Below, piece after piece: positions 1 through 5,434 of a stretch of DNA of 6,585 nt. Source of the stretch: Actinomycetota bacterium (GTDB taxonomy: Bacteria > Actinomycetota > Actinomycetes > Streptosporangiales > Streptosporangiaceae); NCBI GenBank assembly GCA_003161205.1, contig PMOU01000552.1, forward strand, positions 5,202 to 11,786, in the 5' to 3' direction. The first letter of the stretch is position 1. The number at the start of each line of letters is the position of its first letter. A model generated the notes under the pieces. It was not told where the DNA came from and made no database searches. It saw only the letters and a program-made list of their open reading frames with translations. Position numbers and translations under genes: made by a program.

Positions 1-1856
1 TTCATGTCGCCATCCGCGGTGATCGAGACCGCGCCGCTGGGAGCCGGCTGGGAGCTGGAGGACTCCTGCCCGTCGACGGGTACCTCCGACAGCGTCGGAG
101 CGGAGCTCCCGGCCAGCACGATCAGGTCACCGGCGTCGTACCAGGTCAGCGACGTCGGCTGGACGAGGTCGGGCCCGACTTGCACGGGCTGGCTGACGGG
201 CAGGGCGGCAGAGGGCGATCCCAGCTGGCCCGGCGACGACTGGCTGGCCCGGATGATCGCCGCGATATCGACCACGCTGGCCGACCCGTCCTGCACGATG
301 AAGGCGATCCGGACCCCGTCGGGCGCGACGCTCAGGTCGCTGACGTCCGGCGGGACCGTGTTGACCTGAACCGCCTTGCCGTCGACCGGCACCATGAAGA
401 CGTCGCCGTTCTCGGCGACCCACAGATCCTGGTTACGATCCCAGCTGATCGCGGTAACGCCTGATCCGATTCCCGGCACGGAGCTAAGCCGCCCGTGGCT
501 GGAAGTCAGCCCGAGGGACAGCTCCTTGCCGGCCGGGTTACCCGGCGAGTACACCGCCACGTACTGTCCGTCCGGCGAGATCGCCGCCAACGTGGGCGTT
601 CCGATACCGGGCAGCTGAACGGCCGCCGGCCTGCTGGCGGAATTCGTGTGCACCGCCGCACCGCTGTCGCACCCCTGCAGGCTCGTCGCGCTCGCCGGGT
701 GCAAGGCCGAAAGGACCGGGCCGATCAGGCCGCCCTGGACGCTGGCTTCGGAGCCGCACCGGGACCACACCTGACCCTGGCTGGTGAAGGAGAAGTTGGC
801 GGGCTGCGACGGATACGGGTTGTAGCACGGATAAGTGGCCTGGTTCTGCACCGGGCTCCGGTGCTGCGTGATACCGCAGATCGTCGGCGGCGGTGTCCAC
901 GGCGAGCCGTTGATCTCGAGCTGAACCGACTGGATGGGCTGCGCCGGGCCGGCCCGCGGACTGGCCAGGGTCCAGGCGAGCTGGGCGGATACCTGCTCCT
1001 TCACCGCCGTGCTGGCGCCCGCCAGGCCGTCCAGGTTCACCACGGCGGTCGATCCGGTCTGCGTGACGCCAGCGAGTTTGGTGCCGGCCGGAAAGGTGTC
1101 GGCCGCTCGTTGCAGCAGGCTGCTCTTCGGTTCCCCGTTCGTGGTCGGCAGCAGGGCGTTGACCAGGTTGTTCACCAGATCGGTGGTTGAGGTGCCCAGC
1201 GGGACGAACACCGAGTCCGGGACGAGCGGCTGCTGTGACGCGCCGGCGGCGACGGACGGGTTGATGAAGTACAGCTCCTGCGGCTTGTAGAAGTCCTGGA
1301 ACTGCGGCACGGTGAGCAGGCGGCGCGGAGGCGGCGGCGCGGAGATGCGCCACTGGCCGTTGACTTCCATCAGGGTGAACTGCCACGCGCCCTGGGTGTC
1401 AGCCTGACTTCCGGCCGAGACAAACTGCCCCGAGCCGTTGAAGGTGGACTGCACGTCCCCCGAGACGCCGACCACGGCCACCTGGGCGGCGTGTTTAGCC
1501 GGCGGCGTCAGGGTCACCTCGGTCGGGTTGAACCGGCTGAACACGGTGACCTGCCAGCCTGGGTTCCAGCCCCGGCTGACCGAGCTGGTCAGGTACTGCC
1601 GGGCGACCGCGGCGTTGACCGGGTAACTGGCACTGGCGGTCAGGAACCCCTGCACGATCCCCGCTGGCGTCTCGCCCGCGTACGGCCCCGCCGGGAGCGG
1701 CTGGATGAAGTCGGTCCCGTTCGCGGCGGTGCTCTGCGGGGTGGCCGTGATCGCGCCCACCGGCCCGCTGTTCGGCATGCTCACGCAGCCGGCCACCGAG
1801 ATGGCGGCGGCCGTCAGCAGGCCGGCCCGCCAGAGGGAGGACAGGGGCCTAGCCAC
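1..1856 (-). CDS. lpqB: Lipoprotein LpqB of the MtrAB system, 3' end cut off by window edge
   Basis: Exported lipoprotein that partners the MtrB sensor kinase; in mycobacteria LpqB binds the MtrB extracytoplasmic region and modulates MtrA phosphorylation. The frame is open for 618 codons with no stop before the window edge. The GTG start at 1856-1854 lies inside the end of mtrB, overlapping it by 8 bases (GTGGCTAG), which suggests translational coupling; I see no strong ribosome binding site. The N-terminus is a lipoprotein signal: Arg3 and Arg10, a short hydrophobic stretch, then lipobox VAGC with Cys24 as the lipidated residue. Residues about 220-325 look like a GerMN domain (LVNNLVNALLP at 227, AVVNLDGL around 272-279). 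From about 420 onward are beta-propeller-like blades with SPDG (427-430) and APDG (511-514). Four cysteines (327, 344, 367, 396) lie between the two domains. Relatives I recall are about 580-620 residues, so little is probably missing. Identity is firm from domain order and position after mtrB. Confidence 0.93.
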   Translation of the reverse strand, partial: MARPLSSLWRAGLLTAAAISVAGCVSMPNSGPVGAITATPQSTAANGTDFIQPLPAGPYAGETPAGIVQGFLTASASYPVNAAVARQYLTSSVSRGWNPGWQVTVFSRFNPTEVTLTPPAKHAAQVAVVGVSGDVQSTFNGSGQFVSAGSQADTQGAWQFTLMEVNGQWRISAPPPPRRLLTVPQFQDFYKPQELYFINPSVAAGASQQPLVPDSVFVPLGTSTTDLVNNLVNALLPTTNGEPKSSLLQRAADTFPAGTKLAGVTQTGSTAVVNLDGLAGASTAVKEQVSAQLAWTLASPRAGPAQPIQSVQLEINGSPWTPPPTICGITQHRSPVQNQATYPCYNPYPSQPANFSFTSQGQVWSRCGSEASVQGGLIGPVLSALHPASATSLQGCDSGAAVHTNSASRPAAVQLPGIGTPTLAAISPDGQYVAVYSPGNPAGKELSLGLTSSHGRLSSVPGIGSGVTAISWDRNQDLWVAENGDVFMVPVDGKAVQVNTVPPDVSDLSVAPDGVRIAFIVQDGSASVVDIAAIIRASQSSPGQLGSPSAALPVSQPVQVGPDLVQPTSLTWYDAGDLIVLAGSSAPTLSEVPVDGQESSSSQPAPSGAVSITADGDM

Positions 1857-3696
1857 GCGAGATCGTTCCGGTGATCTTGACGATGGGCAGCGGTCCCGTG
1901 GCGCTGAGGCCGACGGTGAGCTCGGCGTCGTCCGGGCCGAGCGGCAGCGGCGAACCGGCCAGTTCCTGCCCGATGCTCTTGGGCAGGGTCAGCCGGAACA
2001 CCGAGCCCTTGCCGCGCTCCCCCCACGCCTGCAGCCAGCCGCCGTGCAGCCGGGCGTCTTCCAGCGAGATGGCCAGGCCGAGACCGGTGCCGCCGGTCGC
2101 GCGGGCCCGCGACGCGTCGGCCCGCCAGAACCGCTCGAACACCTGCTGCTCGTCGCCTGGCCTCAGCCCGACCCCGTAGTCCCGGACCGAGACGGCGACC
2201 GCGTCGCTGTCCATGGCGGTGGTGACCACCACGTCCCGGCCCTCACCGTGCTCGACCGCGTTCACCAAGATGTTGCGCAGGATGCGCTCGACCCGGCGCC
2301 GGTCGGCCTCGGCGAAGCAGCCGGTCGCGGGCAGCCGGAACTCGATCCGGCTACCCCGGCGCTCGGCCAGCTGCTGCGCGTCATCGGCCGAACGGCGGAC
2401 CAGATCGCACACGTCGACGAGCTCGGCGTCCAGGGTGGCCGCGCCCGCGTCGTACCGGCTGATCTCGAGCAGGTCGACGAGCAGCGACTCGAATCGCTCC
2501 AGCTGGCTCTGCAGCAGCTCCGCCGACCGGGCCGGCCCCGCCTCGAGATCGGCCCGGGACTCGAACAGCAGATCCGCGGCCATCTTGATGGTCGCCAGCG
2601 GGGTACGCAGCTCGTGCGACACGTCCGAGACGAACTGCCGCTGCACCTGGGACAGTTCCTCCAGCTCCCGGAGCTTGCTCTGCAGGCTGGCCGCCATGTC
2701 GTTGAACGACGTCGCCAGCGCCGCGAGATCGTCCACGCCGAGCACCCGCATGCGTTCCTCCAGGTGCCCGGCCGACAGGCGCCGCGCGGCCTGCGCGGCG
2801 TGCCGGACGGGTACCACCACCCACCGGGTGACCAGCGACGCGATCGCGGCCAGCAGCAGGGCCAGGGCCAGCCCGACACCGACCAGGACCCGCTGCACCA
2901 GCCGCAGGGTCGCCTGCTGGGAGGTAAACGGGTACACGTAGTACAGCTGGTAATACGGCCCCAGCGGGACGCCGACGGCCAGGGCCGGCCCCTCGGGCTG
3001 TCCGTTGTCGCCGACGAGCGTGGTCGGCTCGTACTGCGGAACCACGGTGCCCTGGTTGTTGTACTTCTCGTTCTCCTGTTCCGAATCCACCCGGCCGATC
3101 AGGTCGGAAGGGACGGTCAGCGACGGGCTGAAGCTGTTCTCCGCCACCCAGGGCACACTGGAGGCCGTCGGGCTGTTGGTCAGCCGGACGGCGATCAGGT
3201 AGTTACCCGAGTTCCCGTCCTGCAGGGCCACCGTCCGGGCGGTGACCGCGGCCACCTGGGCGGCGTTCGCGGTCGGCGAGTCCGCTGACGGCGGCTGCAG
3301 GACCAGCACGTTGGACTGGCCCAGGGCCGAGGAGCGGCCCGCGGTGGCCTGCGCGGTCGCGGACTTCTCCGCGCTGGCGAGCAGCCCGCCCGCGATCGAC
3401 TGGACCAGGAAGAAACCGAGCACGGCGATGACCAGGACACACATGACCGAGGTGGCCGTAATCACCCGGAACTGCAGCGAGCGGTGCCAGCGGGACCAGG
3501 CCTGCGTGACCGTACGGTGCTGCCACCGGCGAACGGTCCGCAGGCGCCGCTTCACCCGGCCCGGCAGCCACCGGATGACCGCACGTCCCAGAGGCGACTG
3601 ACGGAACGCGGTCCCCCAGTAACGCCGCCGCAGTTTACTGACCGCTGTCACCTTCGTCGACCTGGACTCAGCCAGTGCCCGCCTTGTAGCCGACAC
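1849..3696 (-). CDS. mtrB: Two-component sensor histidine kinase MtrB
   Basis: Membrane histidine kinase that autophosphorylates and passes phosphate to MtrA. Numbered from the GTG at 3696 the product is 615 residues. A long basic cytoplasmic N-terminus (about 1-77) precedes TM1 (about 78-104). An extracytoplasmic sensor domain (about 105-268) follows, then TM2 (about 270-292), a HAMP linker (about 290-343), and the dimerisation/phosphoacceptor helix with SHELRTP and His361. The ATPase domain has an N-box with Asn475 and Asn479, G1 DYGVGL at 506-511, an F-box (VFERFW) and G2 GGTGLGLA at 535-542. All catalytic motifs are intact, so an active kinase is expected. The start is uncertain. GTG 3696 overlaps mtrA by 29 bases and has no ribosome binding site. 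GTG 3651 has AGGT upstream, begins 16 bases after the mtrA stop and fits at least as well. GTG 3555 (Val48) is also possible. The last codons overlap lpqB. Confidence 0.96.
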   Translation of the reverse strand: MSATRRALAESRSTKVTAVSKLRRRYWGTAFRQSPLGRAVIRWLPGRVKRRLRTVRRWQHRTVTQAWSRWHRSLQFRVITATSVMCVLVIAVLGFFLVQSIAGGLLASAEKSATAQATAGRSSALGQSNVLVLQPPSADSPTANAAQVAAVTARTVALQDGNSGNYLIAVRLTNSPTASSVPWVAENSFSPSLTVPSDLIGRVDSEQENEKYNNQGTVVPQYEPTTLVGDNGQPEGPALAVGVPLGPYYQLYYVYPFTSQQATLRLVQRVLVGVGLALALLLAAIASLVTRWVVVPVRHAAQAARRLSAGHLEERMRVLGVDDLAALATSFNDMAASLQSKLRELEELSQVQRQFVSDVSHELRTPLATIKMAADLLFESRADLEAGPARSAELLQSQLERFESLLVDLLEISRYDAGAATLDAELVDVCDLVRRSADDAQQLAERRGSRIEFRLPATGCFAEADRRRVERILRNILVNAVEHGEGRDVVVTTAMDSDAVAVSVRDYGVGLRPGDEQQVFERFWRADASRARATGGTGLGLAISLEDARLHGGWLQAWGERGKGSVFRLTLPKSIGQELAGSPLPLGPDDAELTVGLSATGPLPIVKITGTISRG

Positions 3697-4357
3697 CGCG
3701 GACGGTCACCACGATCTCCGGGTGCTCGGGATCCTTCTCGATCTTCGCGCGCAGCCGCTGCACGTGCACGTTGACCAGCCTGGTGTCCGCCGCATGCCGG
3801 TATCCCCAGACCTGCTCGAGCAGGACCTCCCGGGTGAAAACCTGCCTCGGCTTGCGGGCCAGCGCGACCAGCAGGTCAAACTCCAGCGGCGTGAGGTTGA
3901 GCGTTTCCGCACCGCGTTTGACCGAATGACCGGCCACGTCGATGGCGATGTCGCCGATCTGGAGCATCTCCGGCGCGGGCTCGTCGGTCCGGCGCAGCCG
4001 GGCCCGGACCCGGGCGACCAGCTCCTTGGACTTGAACGGCTTCATGATGTAGTCGTCGGCCCCGGATTCAAGGCCCAGGACCACGTCCACCGTGTCGGTC
4101 TTCGCCGTCAGCATGACAATGGGGACGCCGGACTCGGCCCGGATCTGACGGCACACGTCAATGCCATCCGAGCCAGGCAGCATCAGGTCAAGGAGCACCA
4201 GGTCAGGCCGGGAATCCCGGAAAGCTTCCACCGCCTTGTCGCCGTCAGCGACAAAGGTCGGCTCGAATCCCTCGCCGCGAAGCACGATCCCGAGCATTTC
4301 GGCGAGAGCGGCGTCGTCGTCGACGACAAGCACACGTCCCTTCATGGGCCCCATCAT
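3668..4357 (-). CDS. mtrA: Two-component response regulator MtrA (OmpR/PhoB family)
   Basis: DNA-binding response regulator phosphorylated by MtrB; in actinobacteria it controls cell-wall hydrolase, septation, replication-linked and, in some genera, osmotic-stress or developmental genes. The 229-residue product has a receiver domain (about 6-120) with the acidic pocket Asp13/Asp14, phosphoacceptor Asp57 (LVLLD), Thr84 and Lys106 (MKPF). A winged-helix output domain (about 130-227) carries LTPLEFDLL, VWGYRH, the recognition-helix segment LVNVHVQRLRAK and the wing RGVGYKAG. The sequence closely matches what I know of mycobacterial MtrA, including TAKTDTVDVVLGLESGADD. Possible starts are ATG 4357, 4354 and 4345. 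The one at 4354 gives 228 residues and the same N-terminal length as mycobacterial MtrA. None has a clear Shine-Dalgarno match. It is the first gene of the mtrA-mtrB-lpqB unit and diverges from ung. Confidence 0.97.
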   Translation of the reverse strand: MMGPMKGRVLVVDDDAALAEMLGIVLRGEGFEPTFVADGDKAVEAFRDSRPDLVLLDLMLPGSDGIDVCRQIRAESGVPIVMLTAKTDTVDVVLGLESGADDYIMKPFKSKELVARVRARLRRTDEPAPEMLQIGDIAIDVAGHSVKRGAETLNLTPLEFDLLVALARKPRQVFTREVLLEQVWGYRHAADTRLVNVHVQRLRAKIEKDPEHPEIVVTVRGVGYKAGTG

Positions 4358-4384
4358 CCATTGAGGTTGAGACTGCGTGGACGC

Positions 4385-4414
4385 AGGCTACCCCCATTTA
4401 CCAGCCACGCGACA
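4385..4414 (-). promoter_or_regulatory. Candidate promoter for mtrA-mtrB-lpqB
   Basis: On the minus strand a TAGCCT hexamer (4390-4385) matches the actinobacterial -10 pattern TANNNT and sits 27 bases before the ATG at 4357, implying a leader of roughly 20 bases. The best -35 in register is a weak TGTCGC (4414-4409, spacer 18), so a vegetative sigma promoter is only moderately supported. The stretch GGTAGCCTG here is identical to that in the candidate promoter of the membrane-protein gene at 5352-5360. Confidence 0.4.
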
Positions 4415-4479
4415 CCCGTTCGGGGATAGCTTTTCCGGCCAGCAGGTAAATCAAACTCCGGCGCCGCCGCGTCAGGCCC

Positions 4480-4491
4480 CCGGAAATCCGG
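4480..4491. repeat. Short near-palindrome in the mtrA-ung intergenic region
   Basis: CCGGA and TCCGG are exact inverted copies separated by AA. Such a dyad could be a binding site for a dimeric regulator, but five-base GC-rich arms are expected by chance in a region of this composition. There is no second copy in the window to support it. Confidence 0.2.
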
Positions 4492-4579
4492 CCAGGGCCG
4501 GCGGGAAGGGTGGCCGGAGGGAGGTACCACCGCCGTTCGGCCTCATGATTTTGACTCATCGTCCGGCCGCGGACCGGGA

Positions 4580-4593
4580 TAAAGTAACGGGCC
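4580..4593 (+). promoter_or_regulatory. Candidate -10 element for a leaderless ung transcript
   Basis: TAAAGT (4580-4585) matches TANNNT and ends 8 bases before the A of the ung ATG, so transcription would begin at or within a few bases of the start codon. There is no Shine-Dalgarno sequence in front of the ATG, consistent with leaderless translation, which is common in actinobacteria. A TTGACT at 4551-4556 looks like a -35 but is 23 bases away, too far for normal spacing. Confidence 0.4.
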
Positions 4594-5268
4594 ATGGCGG
4601 AGCCGTTGCGTAACATCATCGACGCGGGCTGGGCGGAGGCGCTCGAGCCGGTGGCCGGCCGGATCGCGGCCATGGGAGAGTTCCTGCGCGCCGAGGTCGC
4701 CGCCGGGCGCCGGTACCTGCCGTCCGGGGACAACGTGCTGCGGGCGTTCAAGCAGCCGTTCGCCGACGTGCGGGTGCTCATCGTCGGCCAGGACCCGTAC
4801 CCCACGCCCGGGCATCCCGTCGGGCTGAGCTTCTCGGTCGCGCCCGAGGTCAAACGGATCCCGCCGAGCCTGGTCAACATCTTCCGCGAGTACAGCGACG
4901 ACCTCGGCTACCCGGCCCCCGCGAACGGGGACCTGACGCCCTGGACGGAACGGGGCGTGCTGCTGCTGAACCGGGTGCTGACCGTGGCGCCGGGTAAACC
5001 AGGATCGCACCGGGGCAAGGGCTGGGAGGACGTGACCGAGCAGGCCATCCGGGCCCTGGCCGCGCGGAAGGGACACCTGGTCGCGATCTTGTGGGGACGT
5101 GACGCGCGGACGCTGGTGCCGCTGCTCCAGGACGTACCGAGCATAGAATCGGCGCACCCGAGCCCGTATTCGGCCGCCAGCGGGTTCTTCGGCTCCCGGC
5201 CGTTCAGCCGGGCCAATCAGCTCCTGCAGGAGCGCGACGGCGCGCCGGTGGACTGGAAACTGCCGTAA
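4594..5268 (+). CDS. ung: Uracil-DNA glycosylase (family 1)
   Basis: Removes uracil from DNA, cutting the N-glycosidic bond to start base-excision repair of deaminated cytosine or misincorporated dUMP; acts in the cytosol on the chromosome. The 224-residue length is normal for family 1. Visible motifs are the water-activating loop GQDPYPTPG (65-73, catalytic Asp67), the uracil-stacking Phe80 in GLSFSV, the uracil-specificity Asn126 in LLLNRVLTV, and the catalytic His188 in HPSPYS. The C-terminus DWKLP is typical. Two positions in the DNA-contact loop differ from the usual HPSPLSxxRGF: Tyr192 replaces the intercalating Leu and Ser196 replaces the Arg. The Pro in GQDPYP, in place of His, is usual for actinobacteria. 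ATG 4594 is chosen because the N-terminus aligns with actinobacterial relatives; the only later in-frame ATG (Met27) would cut conserved sequence. It is probably monocistronic. Confidence 0.97.
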   Translation: MAEPLRNIIDAGWAEALEPVAGRIAAMGEFLRAEVAAGRRYLPSGDNVLRAFKQPFADVRVLIVGQDPYPTPGHPVGLSFSVAPEVKRIPPSLVNIFREYSDDLGYPAPANGDLTPWTERGVLLLNRVLTVAPGKPGSHRGKGWEDVTEQAIRALAARKGHLVAILWGRDARTLVPLLQDVPSIESAHPSPYSAASGFFGSRPFSRANQLLQERDGAPVDWKLP

Positions 5269-5286
5269 GCTCACCAGCGTAGAGCC

Positions 5287-5318
5287 CCGGCGCACGGAGC
5301 CTGTCGCACGGTGCCCGG
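5287..5318 (+). terminator. Possible hairpin terminator after ung
   Basis: CCGG-C-GCAC (5287-5295) can pair with GTGC-CCGG (5311-5318), giving eight base pairs with one bulged C around a 15-base loop, 18 bases after the ung stop. There is no T-run after it, so if it terminates it is of the U-less type seen in high-GC actinobacteria. In sequence this GC-rich, such a stem could also arise by chance. Confidence 0.3.
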
Positions 5319-5331
5319 CGCGACCCGGAAG

Positions 5332-5359
5332 GTGACTCGGTAACGCCTGGTGGTAGCCT
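5332..5359 (+). promoter_or_regulatory. Candidate promoter for the membrane glycosyltransferase gene
   Basis: GTGACT (5332-5337) matches four of six bases of TTGACA and is followed, after 16 bases, by TAGCCT (5354-5359) with an extended -10 (TGG before TAGCCT). Transcription would begin near 5366, leaving a leader of about 69 bases before the GTG start at 5435. This is the best promoter candidate in the window. Confidence 0.5.
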
Positions 5360-5364
5360 GGTTT

Positions 5365-5427
5365 GGCTGCTTTCGGGGGCAGTTGTACCGGTCATGCTTA
5401 GCTAGAGCTGAGAACATTAACTGGGGA
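5365..5427 (+). promoter_or_regulatory. Structured leader before the membrane glycosyltransferase gene
   Basis: Two hairpins can be drawn: GGCTGC/GCAGTT (5365-5370 with 5379-5384, two G-U pairs, 8-base loop) and CTTAGC/GCTGAG (5397-5402 with 5407-5412, one G-U pair, loop TAGA). CAGTT (5380-5384) can instead pair with AACTG (5419-5423), enclosing the second hairpin and reaching the first base of the ribosome binding site. No known riboswitch class is recognised, and the stems are short. Confidence 0.25.
5423..5427 (+). promoter_or_regulatory. Ribosome binding site deciding the GTG start at 5435
   Basis: GGGGA lies 7 bases before the GTG at 5435. The frame is closed upstream by TAG at 5399-5401 and offers no other ATG or GTG before 5435, so this site supports that start over the later in-frame GTG at 5459. 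Confidence 0.6.
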
Positions 5428-5434
5428 AGATCGC

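Larger units (their letters stand above)
4358..4593. other. Divergent intergenic region between mtrA and ung
   Basis: These 236 bases separate the two divergent genes and should hold both promoters and any shared control sites. AT-richer patches lie at 4396-4401, 4426-4434 and 4447-4456. A 12-base near-palindrome, CCGGA-AA-TCCGG (4480-4491), sits in the middle, among several GGCCGG-type repeats, and could be an operator or simply GC-rich background. A GGAGGGAGG run at 4516-4524 resembles a ribosome binding site but has no start codon at a usable distance. I see no RNA gene or convincing small protein gene. Confidence 0.6.

Noticed and set aside
538..1386. Minus-strand open frame of 282 codons within lpqB
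   Set aside because: It is a different frame on the same strand as lpqB; the lpqB frame runs uninterrupted through the interval with lipobox, GerMN and propeller features, so this is a shadow and not a second gene or a frameshift.
1705..3288. Plus-strand open frame of 527 codons antisense to lpqB and mtrB
   Set aside because: It lies opposite an intact histidine kinase whose motifs are all in frame; the translation is rich in Arg, Gly, Pro and Gln with no recognisable domain. Long antisense frames are expected in very GC-rich genes.
4436..4518. Repeated GGCCGG/CCGGCC words in the mtrA-ung gap
   Set aside because: Spacing is irregular and the words are expected from base composition; no array or transposon end is visible.
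4545..4613. Possible 22-codon upstream ORF overlapping the ung start
   Set aside because: The GGAGGGAGG run at 4516-4524 is about 20 bases from its ATG, too far for use, and a leaderless ung transcript would not contain it.
4584..4614. GTAAC pentamers near the ung start (4584, 4610), and another at 5340, as possible MtrA sites
   Set aside because: GTAAC-type half-sites are reported for MtrA-family binding in some genera, but spacing here is irregular and the pentamer and its complement also occur inside coding sequence, for example near 430 and 3204.
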